Shown: positions 46,501 through 61,500 of the stretch, piece after piece
Position numbering within the stretch: position 1 is the first letter of the stretch
Layout: every line of letters starts with the position of its first letter
Assembly (NCBI GenBank): GCA_030248215.1
Contig: JASANG010000939.1
Location: 124,001 to 188,000 of the forward strand
Length of the DNA stretch: 64,000 nt
From: Enoplolaimus lenunculus
Taxonomy: Eukaryota > Nematoda > Enoplea > Enoplida > Thoracostomopsidae
Direction of reading: 5' to 3'
Made by a program: the position numbers and the translations under genes
The notes under the pieces: model-generated
Database searches by the model: none
Told to the model about the DNA's origin: nothing
What the model saw: the letters and a program-made list of their open reading frames with translations, nothing else

Positions 46501-49500
46501 AGCTGATGCCCCTAAAGGGATTTTGACACCGTTGAGCCAACTATATTTAGATTATTTAGTTTTCTATGCAACTAAAAGCGCTCAAATGCAGTACATTTAC
46601 GACGTTCGCCAAACAAAGCACGATGTTTCCCTGAAATATGCTCCAGATAGCAAAAGTAGCCAGTTGCATCGATTAGAAGATTGGCTTGATAACTACGCTA
46701 ACTTACGTTCTCATGACCTGATGACGGAGTTGAGACAATATTTAGCTGACCGTGAGGTGCTCACAAAATCAGACGCCGCTCCCGATGGAACCTTATCCGT
46801 AACCGCTGAAAGTGTTCATGATTCTTTATGGTCAGTTGAAACTCAAGCTAGAAATAGTAGTACTATTTCAGACGAGCTCAAACGGTCTGACGACGCATTA
46901 TTGAAAGCGGAAAGTGAAAGAAGTAGTTCTACTTCTGCATCGTGTGTTGAAATTGAAGATGTTTCAGAAAGTAGCAAAGCAGTTGCTGTGCCAGAACCAA
47001 AAACTCTATTTTCTACTCGAGACTCTAAATATGTTCCGCTTGAATTTGTTAATTACGCAGTCGTTGAAAAAAAACCAACTGATGAACAGTTTCCAGTGGC
47101 GAAAATGCGTAGCCAAAAGTTACAGCATCAAGGCATTGTCGTTGATAGCTTTGCGTCGCATTTTGCCCTAAATGCTATTCTGGACGCTCTGGAAATAATG
47201 TACGTCAACAATCTTGCAGGGCAGCGTCAAGATCAGGCAATTACTACAGAACTGCAAGACGTTGAATTCGTAACTGGGGCTGAAAAAATGAAAACAATAA
47301 AACCAATTGAGGAAAATAAAGACTACAATAATACTTATTTAGCGACACCAACATCTCAATTCGGATCTGAAATTGCGATTACTGACAAACGTGACGATGA
47401 GTGGTATAAATACACTATGACACGCACAACAAGCGATTCTGAAAACGTAGCCGAATTAGTCACCGGTGTCGGACAACTAAATAGGCTATTTAGCTACGAT
47501 TCTGTTGGTGACCAATTTGCAGAAGAAATGTTTGAAGAAAAGGCAAACAACAATCAACCGAATGCTACAGAAATGCTCGAGAAATATTCAAATTTAGACG
47601 AAATTACGCAACCCATGACCAGCAGTGAGTCTCAAGCCGCTGAGAGCTATGAAACTTCCGAAGCCGAAGTAGACGCATTTGTTGCTAGTCTTTTTCACGA
47701 AACTGCTGCTTATTATCAGTCAAGAGGTGTATCGAGTGCACCGCGAAGCGCAATTTCTGGCAGCATTTCTGCTATTAAATCTATGTTCAGTTCAGCGTAT
47801 AATCCGTTTGTTACTACGCGGTTGTATACAATAGCAGAGATGAGTTCTCAAGAGTCGTACGACGAGCCTTGTGTTCAAAAACAAACGTCTATCGAATCAA
47901 ACGCAACAGATCTAGAAGATAAACAGCGCACGATTGTTAATCCGCAAGCCATACAGTCAGATATTCATGTCGCATCTGAAAATATTTCAGCCGTCTTGAC
48001 ACAAGGAGCTCGTTCTACAGACGACGTTAAATTAGCGAGTGAAAAACGTGCGAAACTGTATCAATTAACCGATTTTGTGGACTCTTCGGAATTTTTTCAG
48101 CAAAGTGTATCTCCAATCGAAACGGAAATACAGTCTATGCAGGCCTTTGGTGAACAACGTGAGTCATCAAGTTCAACAAATTCAAGTTTTGAAAAAGTTT
48201 CACCGACCGCAATTGAAATTATTGAAATGCGAACAAGCAGCGAAAGCAGCGCTAGCGAAAAATCATCATCAGGTCACGATTATATGCCGTTACACGACGT
48301 TACTGGTGAATACAAAAGTCCGGTTTTGGATATACCCGTGTTAGGCGCAGTGTGGCATGGAAATTATTTTGTCGACGAATTTGCGACAACATGGTCTCTG
48401 AAGATACTTTTGGAAGTTTTTGACGCGATGCCAGTTTCGCTCAAACGATCGAACGATCAAGATTTAGGTACAGTTGTAACTATCGGCGTAGAACCGAGTG
48501 AATGGATACATGTGGAAACTGCTGATGTTGCAGAAGGAACTGAGGAAGAAAAAGGCGAACTAACAAGCAGCAACTCATCGTTTGAGAACGTAAATTTACC
48601 ACAATGTCCTGCAATAGTGATTAATAGCTTCATTGACAAGTTCGCTGAAGATATGGTTGTAGCCAAGACAGCTTGCACTGGATCTGCATCGATTGTGTTA
48701 GTTCAAAATTTTGATTCATGCAATGTGAGCAAAACCTTTTGGACGTCAGCAGCTACACATACGGCTGTTTCGGATTTCACAGTTAAAGAAAAAGATATAA
48801 CTCTGGATGGTCTGAAGTCTACCGATCAAAACGAATCAGTAAAAACATTTGCGGAAAATTTTCTAGCAAATAGCGCTCTTGTTAGCTACGCGATAGTAGA
48901 AGCAGCGGCTGAAATAAGCCGATCCGTGTCACCAAAAGAGTTCTATTCTACCCAACCAATGTCCCTTGAAAATCTATGTCCAGATTATGTCGACAGCTCC
49001 AAACCGATCAGAACAATACTTTTAGCACCAGAACGAAAAGGTTCTATTGCGAAGAAATCGGTTTCGTGGACATCAAAAGTTTCTGTTCTCGGTGGCATGA
49101 CACCTCAAGGATCTGCATCGCTGTCGACTGATGATGAATTATCACCACACATAACGATATCAGAAAGCACAATAGATAATATTGGAAGTGAATTGACTCA
49201 GATGAGTGAGCCAGTTGTCGTGGCTACAAGCAAAAATTTCACTGAAGGTGAACAAAATGAAACTGAACCGAAGCAAGCTGCTGAATCTCAATTCTCGTCG
49301 ATCACAAATGTTTTCAAGCGGTTTACAGCAAGTCGGGATACCGAAGTTTCGTCCAGTCAGCAAAACGATACCAGTCTGTCTGATGACAGTCAAACGTCCA
49401 CTGCGGAAACTAAAGCCACCGGTGTTACCGGTTGGTTTTCTAAACGAATGTTCCGGTTTAGCGTTGAGCAAGTATGTGAACAATCGCTGCCTAGCACATC

Positions 49501-52500
49501 GTCAACGCCAACTGAACAAGCGTCGTATTCTGTGCCAGAAATTGCTGAAAGCGCACCCAGCTCTAGTGAAACGGACAAAAAATCGGAACAAGCACACATT
49601 CTTACGGAAGAACCATTGCCAAATTTAGAAAATGTTGATGAGACACCCGTTGAAACCGTTAGTGAGCGCCTATCCGGCTTAAATTTGGCTGTTACGTCAC
49701 AACGTGAGTCTGCGGATAACGAGGCGTATAGACAAACTGTTCAACCAGAAGCCGAAGTGAAAGAAGAACTTGTGTCGCCTAGCGGTATATTATCGCCGAG
49801 TTCCCCAACAGACGATAGTAGTTTCGTCGTCGGAGAACTACGGCTATCCGAATCGCCCGAAATTCCCGATACAAAAGTGAAAGACGACCAAGAAAGTATT
49901 GAACAACAAACATTTGCAGCAAAAATTACCAGCAGCTTATCGGAATGGTCAACACGAATGAAGCTGGATTGGTTTCCAGTAACAGCGGCATCTGCGGACG
50001 ACAGCGAACAAAAACATAAACCTACCATTGGTACAAATATTGAACAAATGGCAGAATTCATAACTGAGCAGGCATCAGTGAAAGCTGATATAGTAATCGT
50101 TAACCATGTTCCTGAACAAGGATACGCCCAGGTATGTGTTTCCATACCGAAGAGTGAAACAGCAAAGTTACAATTAATATCGGAATCTACAGCGGCTATT
50201 CAACGATCAACAGAAGTCAAGAAACATGATGATGCAAAACAAAGCGCGTATTTTTCGTCGTTTCCGATAAAATCATGGCTGAAATCCATTGTTCCAAGCT
50301 CAAAACATGGTCAATCTGACAATCTTGACACAAAAACAGAGTTACAACTAGCAGTCGAGATTGTTTCAACGGAACTTGAACTATCGTCAGCTCCTGTCGG
50401 TGCTTACAGCGAATGCATAATTAAAACGCCTAATACGATTCCTCCGATAACATACAAAGTATCACGTCCTGAACAAACAGCAATAACCTCGGAGTTTACC
50501 GTTTGGTCAAAAATGAGCAATTTTCCGGAAGACTTGGATGATGAAATGTCGCGCCAAATATCAGACACACTGAAACGTGCGTCACAACGCCCGCTACCTA
50601 TTCAACAGCAAACAATGATGGCTAAAGTATTTAGTTCTGACAAACAGCAATATTTCCCGCAGAGTCAAACTACAGATGCCTCAAAAATTGTAAACGCGGA
50701 GCAAACAGAAGTTCGAACTAAAAAACGTGGCTCCCTTGATCGGTCGCTAAGTTTGCGTCCACGCCAACTTTTTAGCAAGTTTTTGCCTAAATATTCAGTT
50801 GATGAAACTATTTCAACTATTGGAGAAGCATTGCGCAGTGACAACGACAATGTTAAAGAAGTATGCGAATTATCAACAATTCTTACTGAAGAAACTGATG
50901 GTGCACCCGTTCCTGATAACCGTTTTGAATGGGGAACAATTTCGCATGAAGAGCAATCACAAGTTGAGAAAGTCTTACAACGAGCACGATCACAAGATGC
51001 AAGACATAAACGACTATTGAAGCGCCAAACTAGCTTGTTGCCTAGAGATTTGCTTGTCGAACAAACTGGCGAGCATAAAGCAACCTCTAACCGTGAAGTT
51101 CTAGACCTATCACAGCTAGAAGCAGTGCATAGTGGTACAACAGATACGTCTTTCCGTCGACAGTTTTCGCAAGAATATGGCGCAATTTCACCGCCGTTTA
51201 CCTGGCCAATGTGTCATATCGATCCAACATTGGATACAGAAACATCATCTGTGCTTGTTTCTACTACAGAACCCGCTATCCTGTTCAAATTACCAGCTCT
51301 TCACAGGCCAAGTATCGAAATAAACAGCCCACAATTTTATTTTGTACGACGAAGATGTCAACATGCTACAGCATCGAGCACGCTTCGTGTTACAGATCGG
51401 AGAAAGTTGTCCGCTACGTTACCAGCCATTCTGTTAATTCGCAGCGATAAAATTCAAACCACGCAAGAGGTGTCCAAAACTGATTTCACGGATACCGGTG
51501 GTGATCAAGAGTTATTTCAAGAGGAAGCCCCAGGACAATTGGCAAGAATAGAAGATCAAATCACTACGGCAGTAGATCTGTCCGGTGTTAGTCAAGAAGA
51601 ACAAGACATCATTGCGATGACACTTAGCCGCGCACGCAAGTTAACAAGACAACAGACAGAATGTGGAGTGGTTGTTGTAGAGCCATCGGTTGTTGGCGTT
51701 CAGTTTCGAACGAACGGACAAGATTTAAGCGAATCTGCGAAAGACGACGTGACTGAAGCAAAACGTTCAGAACAGCCGGACAGCAGAACCTCAATTGATT
51801 TAGGTGATACTTTATCCGCTGGTGGTAAAGATGGAAAACCCGCAACATCAAGTACTGTGACCATTTTTAGCGAAACCAGTAGACACGAAACGATTATTGC
51901 AAGCGGAATATTTCCTACTCAAGAACAAACTAAATCAAAACTTGACTCTGTAGAAAGTCAGATATCAATGGAAAGCATAGGAGCGTACGAAGTTCTGAAC
52001 GTTGACGATTCCAGCACAGCGTTGAATGCTGTCAAGTTTAAACCAACGAAAGACGTTTTTGAAAAATCATTGAGCAGCAGCATTTGGAAAAATTGGTTTA
52101 CGTCTACGAAGCCAGTTGAAGAATCGCCACAGCCGTCTCAAGATGTTGGGACTGGGAATACCGAACAAGAAAGAGGGACCGGTGAAATTAGCAAAGTCCA
52201 AATCGAATTCGATGCAGATGACACGAAATTAGCAAAAAATGAATTTGAATTTGATACAAAGGATAAAAATAAGCACATTGTTTCTTGCAGTGACAATCTC
52301 TACGGTGTTACATCACAGCAAGATCTCCAAGCCAAATATAGTGACAGATCTCAAGCAACTAGTGACAAAAAGACAGATACATCAGGTGGTTATTTTTCTC
52401 AAATTTTTACATCGATGATGTCGGGCTTTTTGACACGCGAGGACGATCAAAATAGCGTTGTTCTCTATGCTGAATTCGCTCTGACACCCGAGGAAAAGCT

Positions 52501-55500
52501 TAAAACCGGTCGGCTACTTTATGATGACGTCGAAAAAGTTGAATTTACAACGCAACAGCCAACGTACAGAAAGAAGCGAAGGAAATCAAGCTCTTTGTTT
52601 CGGCACGAGCAATACAGTGAGCCCCAAACTCCTCAAAGTCAAACCATAGAACTGTTTGTTGCAGATTACGAAGAAACACAGCCTGCACCGAGTATTAGCT
52701 TTGTTACTGCGTATTCCGAAGCTGTCATTGAGGAATACACAGCACCCACAGTTACTGCACCAGTATATCAACAAATTGATGCAAAAGTCTGGACGTTCAC
52801 TTTGGATTCTACCGCTGCAAGCACGTCTGTTGTGTTTCGTAACCCAGTGGAAACTGCAGCATACTTCAGCACTGTTGATAGTCGTCCAAAACCGTCACCA
52901 CAAAACCAGTCCATTGATTTAGATGTCTCCCATAGTATTGAAAAACCAGCAACACAAGCAGCAGCAACAAAAAGCGTTTTAGCCGAAATTTTCGATCAAG
53001 AACAGCAGTACGCGACGGTGACATCGCTACAGCGGGAAAGTTCCGATGAAATACTAAATTACTCGGAAACTGCAGAAATGAACGAATTTTTGTCGTTTTT
53101 TGACATATCCGATTTGAGCAAGGATGAACAAATTCGGTTTTTACGTACAGCAAACTTTCATCGTGCAAGCCGCGATGCTTCCGAAAGTAACGTATACACA
53201 GCTGCGTGTTTTAAAGCAATCACGCATTCATCTGATGCATGTTTCACAGTTGAAACAACGATTACGCCTTTTACACTAATTAGGAATATAAATATAACTC
53301 AGTCATTTGAAACTAAAGACCCAGCGCTATTCTCTCAAACGCCTGTCCAATTTGAAATATCAACTAATGAAATTTATTGTAGCTACGAATTTCTAGCTTT
53401 GAAAACATTTGCTGAATGTTTATTCATAAAACAAGAGTTTGCTCACGAACAGGCAGCACTAACTCTTCATGGTCTTTCGAAAGAAATTGCATTGAGCTGC
53501 GAATTCACAAGAAATCCTTCTGTTTGTGCTTCAGTACAGACGCTACACCAGTCTGCTTACACTTATGTTGTTTATTCAATTGTCTGCCCAGTACGTTTGT
53601 TGTTCGAAGCCCTACCAAAATCATCAAATAGTGCTGAATTCAGTTTCGATGCGGTAAATTTACAAAAGGTGACTAGCTCTGTTCATATGCGTGGTCAGCA
53701 TATACCGGAAGCAATATCGGGTTTAGATGTTTCATACGTAAAAAATTTCGATGGTATTGAAACTATACCTACTGAAAGTACTAGTTTTAGTCAACACACA
53801 CAACACTTGCAAAACACACTTCAAGATATGCTTCCAGGTGTTGACTTGTCATTATTTAGCGATAAAGAGTTAGCACATTTTATATCAGTGGTAACAACAG
53901 ACGAAGAAACAGCCGGGCATGACCGAGTGGAACAAAACAAAACCGCTGATCGAACGGTGTCGCTTTGTTGCCAATTTTCTGCTTTTATTGCAGCTAACGA
54001 TACCGCTTATATTATCGAAAAACCAGATTACTGTAGTGCAATTTTGTGGCTGGAAACCGACGTTGAGTCTATCCAAACTAGCATTACTGAAGAGATCTTT
54101 TGTAATTCCGAGTTTACAATTCCTGAACAAACTGAAATCTGTGGATGTACAATACAATTACCGAATTGCTGTCATACGAAGTTTGCTGTCAGCTGTTCAG
54201 TTGAGTCAAAACTGGATGATAGTTTTTCGATATACAGATTGGGTATTCAGGCGCAACTTTATGAAGTGAATGAAATTTCAGTAGCAAACAGTATTGTTTG
54301 CTCTTCAAATCTGGGAAGTGCAGAAACTACGGTACCTCTTCCTGCGTTTCACGAAAAAAGTATTGCAGGGTCACCAATAGCTGAAGCGAAAATCGATGTA
54401 AAAGAACAACACTCTGCGATTCCTCGTGATTTTTTGTTACAACACGCCGTCGAAGGCTTGGAGAATAAAACACAGCACGATATTACGGCGGGAAGCAAAA
54501 TTCCGGTTCAAGAGCTGGCTGAAATGATGCCTGGAGTTGACTTGTCATTGTTCAGTGAACAGGAAATTTCACATTTTCTGTTTATGGCTCGAACTGCCAA
54601 GCAAACGCAGAGTCATACGTTTCTGACAAAAACTGACGCGGTCACGGAAGAAACCTCGCACAGATGCGCATTTTTAGCATCCGTACAACACGAGGATTGT
54701 ACATGTACCATAGAACAGTACGATTATTGCCACTTGAATTTTTCACAAGCAAATTTGAATAAGGTTTTTGTCGAAAAGCACGTATCATGTCCTGAAAGTA
54801 TGGTTAGTGCAGAAGCAACTGTTGTATTTTATGAATATGAAGCATGTCAGATTGCGTTGTCATCACCATTTCAAGCTGAAAGTCTTACAACACAGCAAGA
54901 CTCAATACTTGCGGAGGATTTTTTATTCCAAGCGACCTGTGATACTACGGAGACCGAAGCTTCGCACGCTATTACGCTGAGTTCATCTACTGAGCTAGAA
55001 CTTGAGAATTTTCTACCTGGTGTTGATTTGTCACTTTTTACTGAAGAAGAAAAACTTCATTTTGTATCTGTTGCGCAAATAGTTAAACCAAACAAATTGA
55101 AAGCAACAGAAGAAATAAGCTACAAGTGTGAATTTCTGTTTATTGAGCAGTTTGAAGCATCAATATGTACAATACAACAGCTTGATTACCGCTGCGTGAC
55201 GTACGCCGTCTGTTACGTACAAAAACCTTGTTCTGCGACAGCTAATATAGATTATGCGTCCGTAGCAGAAATTACTCAGTCTTATCATAAAGCAGTTGAT
55301 AAAATTTCGTATGATTGTGAGTTTTCGATTTTGGATCTTGAAGAAGCCGTGGAATATACACTGCAATCGAATATGGTCTGCAATGCTACGTATGCTGCCA
55401 GTTCAACCGTGAAAGCATGGTCTTCAAATAACAATAACGAAACAGCTACAACTTCGGACCTATCGAATGTGCCACAGAGTGGCACAGAATTCATCCTGCC

Positions 55501-58500
55501 GGAGCCGCCGCAAACACATGATTTTGATGAAGTCACGGTTGCAACAAGTATAGCGTGTGCCGACACGATGGCTGCTGCTGCTGATACTACAATAGCATTG
55601 CCAGCACTTATAAAGTTTCGTTTAACAATTCCGTCGACGTTTGGAAGCGAAAAACATGCAACTATACAACATTCAAAGCTACCGAAACATGATTGGTTAA
55701 AAACAGCAGGTGACCAAGCGGCTCAGGCTGTATTATCTGAACAAGAACTGATAGATTTGTTACCCGGAATTGATTTATCTTTATTTAGTGAAGCTGAAAA
55801 GTTACACTTTATATCGGTAGCAAAAATGGCGAGACAATCAGATGCTGAAATCCAAGAAACTCGCGATGGTATGACAGCAGAAGAAATCTCGTGCAACTGC
55901 CAATTTGCAATTGCTGATCTAAGAGAAAACATAACATGTACGCTGCAGCAAAACAATTTTTTAGATGTAAATTTTACACAACATGACGAAACCACGTCAG
56001 CTCTTGACCTACTGCAAGAGACACAGAATTGGGCAGAGATCACCTTACCAGAAACAAATATTGAAATTGTGATCGGCGACATTCTTGTCGATAGAACATG
56101 TATGTTCTCGCAGGCGCAGAAATTTGATGAAGTCGCAGTCACAGTTGCGGAAAATATATCGTGTGCTGAACACATGGCGGCTGCTGCTGATACTACAATA
56201 ACTGTTCCAGCACTTGAAAAGCTCTGTTTTACAACTACATTAACGTTTGTAGAGGGATATGATGCAAATGTTCAGGATTCAGTGCCACCGAAACATGGTT
56301 CTTTAATAGCTGGTGAAGAAACGAAAATTGAAACTATATCCGACATATCGCGGGCTGAATTATCTGAACAAGAACTTGTAAATCTGTTGCCTGGTATTGA
56401 TTTATCATTATTCAGTGAAGCTGAAAAATTACACTTTATATCGGTAGCAAAAATGGCAAGACAATCAGGTGTTGAAATCCAAGAAACTCGCGATGATAAG
56501 GCAGCAGAAGAAATCTCATGCCGCTATGAATTTGCAAATGAATTTGCAATTGGTGAGTCAAGAGAAGGTATAACATATACATTGCAGCAAAACAATTTTG
56601 CTGATGAGTGTTTTACTCTCAGTTCGCCAATAGAAGCATGGTTCTCAATTCAACGCGACGAAACCGCTTCAGGTATTGACCTGCTGCAAGAGACACAGAA
56701 TTGGGCAGAAATCACCTTACCAGAAACAAATATTGAAATTGTGATTGGCAATATTCTTGTCGATAGAACATGTATTGTCTCGCAGGCGCAAAAATTTGAT
56801 GAAGTCGCAGTCACAGTTGCAGAAAATATATCTTGTGCTGAACACTTGGCGGCTGCTGCTGATATTGCAATAACATCTCCAGCGCTTGAAAAGCTATGTT
56901 TTACGATTCCGTTGACGTCTGTAGAAGGATTTGATGCAAATGTACACGATTCAATGCCGTCGGAATATGATTTTTTAATAACAGCTGATGAACAATGGAA
57001 ATTTGAAACTACATCCGACATATCGCGGGCTGAATTATCTGAACAAGAACTAATAAATCTGTTGCCCGGTATTGATTTATCATTATTCAGTGAAGCTGAA
57101 AAATTACACTTTATATCGGTAGCAAAAATGGCGAGACAATCAGATGTTGAAATCCAAGACACTCGCGATGATAAAGCAGCAGAAGAAATCTCGTGCCACC
57201 GTGAATTTGCAATTATTGAGTCAAGAGAAGGTATAACATATACATTGCAGCAAAACAATTTTGCTGATGAGTGTTTTACGCTCAGTTCGCCAATAGAAGC
57301 ATGGTTCTCAATTCAACACGACGAAACCGCTTCAGGTATTGACCTGCTGCAAGAGACACAGAATTGGGCAGAAATCACCTTACCAGAAACAAATACTGAA
57401 ATTGTGTTTGGCAATATTCTTGTCGATAGTACATGTATTTTCTCGCAGGCGCAAAAATTTGATGAAGTCGCAGTCACAGTTGCAGAAAATATATCTTGTG
57501 CTGAACACTTGGCGGCTGCTGCTGATATTACAATAACATCTCCTGCGCTTGAAGAACTTTGTTTTACAATTTCGTTGACGTCTGTAGACGGATTTGATGC
57601 AAATGTACAGGTTTCAATGCCACCGAAACATGATTTTTTAATAGCTGATGAACAAATGAAAATTGAAACTACAACCAACATATCGCGGGCTGAATTATCT
57701 GAACAAGAACTTATAAATCTGTTGCCCGGTATTGATTTATCATTATTCAGCGAAGCTGAAAAATTACACTTTATATCGGTATCAAAAATGGCGAGACAAT
57801 CAGATGTTGAAATCCAAGACACTCGCGATGATAAAGCAGCAGAAGAAATCTCGTGCCGCCGTGAATTTGCAATTATTGAGTCAAGAGAAGGTATAACATA
57901 TACATTGCAGCAAAACAATTTTGCTGACGTGTGTTTTACTCTCAGTTCGCCAATAGAAGCATGGTTCTCAATTCGACGCGACGAAACCGCTTCAGGTATT
58001 GACCTGCTGCAAGAGACACAGAATTGGGCAGAAATCACCTTACCAGAAACAAATACTGAAATTGTGATTGGTAATATTCTTGTCGATAGTACATGTATTT
58101 TCTCGCAGGCGCAAAAATTTGATGAAGTCGCAGTCACAGTTGCAGAAAATATATCTTGTGCTGAACACTTGGCGGCTGCTGCTGATATTACAATAACATC
58201 TCCTGCGCTTGAAAAACTATGTTTTCCAATTCCGTTGACGTCTGTAGACGGATTTGATGCAAATGTACAGGTTTCAATGCCACCGAAACATGATTTTTTA
58301 ATAGCTGATGAACAAACGAAAATTGAAACTACATCCAACATATCGCGGGCTGAATTATCTGAACAAGAACTAATAAATCTGTGGCCCGGTATTGATTTAT
58401 CATTATTCAGTGAAGCTGAAAAATTACACTTTATATCGGTAGCAAAAATGGCGAGACAATCAGATGTTGAAATCCAAGACACTCGCGATGATAAAGCAGC

Positions 58501-61500
58501 AGAAGACATCTCGTGCCACCGTGAATTTGCAATTATTGAGTCAAGAGAAGGTATAACATATACATTGCAGCAAAACAATTTTGCTGACGTGTGTTTTACT
58601 CTCAGTTCGCCAATAGAAGCATGGTTCTCAATTCGACGCGACGAAACCGCTTCAGGTATTGACCTGCTGCAAGAGACACAGAATTGGGCAGAAATCACCT
58701 TACCAGAAACAAATACTGAAATTGTGATTGGTAATATTCTTGTCGATAGTACATGTATTTTCTCGCAGGCGCAAAAATTTGATGAAGTCGCAGTCACAGT
58801 TGCAGAAAATATATCTTGTGCTGAACACTTGGCGGCTGCTGCTGATATTACAATAACATCTCCTGCGCTTGAAAAACTATGTTTTACAATTCCGTTGACG
58901 TCTGTAGACGGATTTGATGCAAATGTACAGGTTTCAATGCCACCGAAACATGATTTTTTAATAGCTGATGAACAAACGAAAATTGAAACTACATCCAACA
59001 TATCGCGGGCTGAATTATCTGAACAAGAACTAATAAATCTGTGGCCCGGTATTGATTTATCATTATTCAGTGAAGCTGAAAAATTACACTTTATATCGGT
59101 AGCAAAAATGGCGAGACAATCAGATGTTGAAATCCAAGACACTCGCGATGATAAAGCAGCAGAAGAAATCTCGTGCCACCGTGAATTTGCAATTATTGAG
59201 TCAAGAGAAGGTATAACATATACATTGCAGCAAAACAATTTTGCTGACGTGTGTTTTACTCTCAGTTCGCCAATAGAAGCATGGTTCTCAATTCAACGCG
59301 ACGAAACCGCTTCAGGTATTGACCTGCTGCAAGAGACACAGAATTGGGCAGAAATCACCTTACCAGAAACAAATACTGAAATTGTGATTGGCAATATTCT
59401 TGTCGATAGAACATGTATTGTCTCGCAGGCGCAAAAATTTGATGAAGTCGCAGTCACAGTTGCAGAAAATATATCTTGTGTTGAACACATGGCGGCTGCT
59501 GCTGATATTACAATAACATCTCCTGCGCTTGAAAATCTATGTTTTACAATTCCGTTGACGTCTGTAGACGGATTTGATGCAAATATACACGATTCAATGC
59601 CGCCGGAATATGATTTTTTAATAACAGCTGATGAACAACCGAAAATTGAAACTACATCCGACATATCGCGGGTTGGATTATCTGAACAAGAACTTATGAA
59701 TCTGTTGCCCGGTATTGATTTATCATTATTCAGTGAAGCTGAAAAATTACACTTTATATCGGTAGCAAAAATGGCGAGACAATCAGATGTTGAAATCCAA
59801 GACACTCGCGTTGATAAAGCAGCAGAAGAAATCTCGTGCCACCGAGAATTTGCAATTATTGAGTCAAGAGAAGGTATAACATATACATTGCAGCAAAACA
59901 ATTTTGCTGACGTGTGTTTTACTCTCAGTTCGCCAATAGAAGCATGGTTCTCAATTCAACGCGACGAAACCGCTTCAGGTATTGACCTGCTGCAAGAGAC
60001 ACAGAATTGGGCAGAAATCACCTTACCAGAAACAAATACTGAAATTGTGATTGGCAATATTCTTGTCGATAGAACATGTATTGTCTCGCAGGCGCAAAAA
60101 TTTGATGAAGTCGCAGTCACAGTTGCAGAAAATATATCTTGTGTTGAACACATGGCGGCTGCTGCTGATATTACAGTAACATCTCCTGCGCTTGAAAAGC
60201 TATGTTTTACAATTCCGTTGACGTCTGTACACGGATTTGATGCAAATGTACACGATTCAATGCCGCTGGAATATGATTTTTTAATAACAGCTGATGAACA
60301 ATCGAAAATTGAAACTACATCCGACATATCGCGGGCTGAATTATCTGAACGAGAACTTAAAAATCTGTTGCCCGGTATTGATTTATCATTATTCAGTGAA
60401 GCTGAAAAATTACACTTTATATCGGTAGCAAAAATGGCGAGACAATCAGATGTTGAAATCCAAGACACTCGCGATGATAAAGCAGCAGAAGAAATCTCGT
60501 GCGACCGTGAATTTGCAATTACAGAGTCAAGAGAAGGTATAACATATACATTGCAGCAAAACAATTTTGTTGATGAGTGTTTTACGCTCAGTTCGCCAAT
60601 AGAAGCATGGTTCTCAATTCAACGCGACGAAACCGCTTCAGGTATTGACCTGCTGCAAGAGACACAGAATTGGGCAGAAATCACCTTACCAGAAACAAAT
60701 ACTGAAATTGTGATTGGCAATATTGTTGTCGATAGTACATGTAGTTTCTCGCAGGCGCAAAAATTTGATGAAGTCGCAGTCACAGTTGCAGAAAATATAT
60801 CTTGTGTTGAACACATGGCGGCTGCTGCTGATATTACAGTAACATCTCCTGCGCTTGAAAAGCTATGTTTTACAATTCCGTTGACGTCTGTACACGGATT
60901 TGATGCAAATGTACACGATTCAATGCCGCTGGAATATGATTTTTTAATAACAGCTGATGAACAATCGAAAATTGAAACTACATCCGACATATCGCGGGCT
61001 GAATTATCTGAACAAGAACTTAAAAATCTGTTGCCCGGTATTGATTTATCATTATTCAGCGAAGCTGAAAAATTACACTTTATATCGGTAGCAAAAATGG
61101 CGAGACAATCAGATGTTGAAATCCAAGACACTCGCGATGATAAAGCAGCAGAAGAAATCTCGTGCCGCCGTGAATTTGCAATTATTGAGTCAAGAGAAGG
61201 TATAACATATACATTGCAGCAAAACAATTTTGCTGATGAGTGTTTTGCGCTCAGTTCGCCAATAGAAGCATGGTTCTCAATTCAACGCGACGAAACCGCT
61301 TCAGGTATTGACCTGCTGCAAGAGACACAGAATTGGGCAGAAATCACCTTACCAGAAACAAATACTGAAATTGTGATTGGCAATATTCTTGTCGATAGTA
61401 CATGTAGTTTCTCGAAGGCGCAAAAATTTGATGAAGTCGTAGTCACAGTTGCAGAAAATATATCTTGCGCTGAACACTTGGCTGCTGCTGCTGATATTAC

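Noticed and set aside
57313-59238. Long minus-strand ORF of 641 codons, with seven similar ~200-codon ORFs in the array (and an eighth, shorter one at 63403-63870)
   Set aside because: They are antisense shadows of the tandem repeats. The plus frame is open without interruption over 18.9 kb and joins upstream exons in phase, while the minus frame is broken once per unit and has no splice context.
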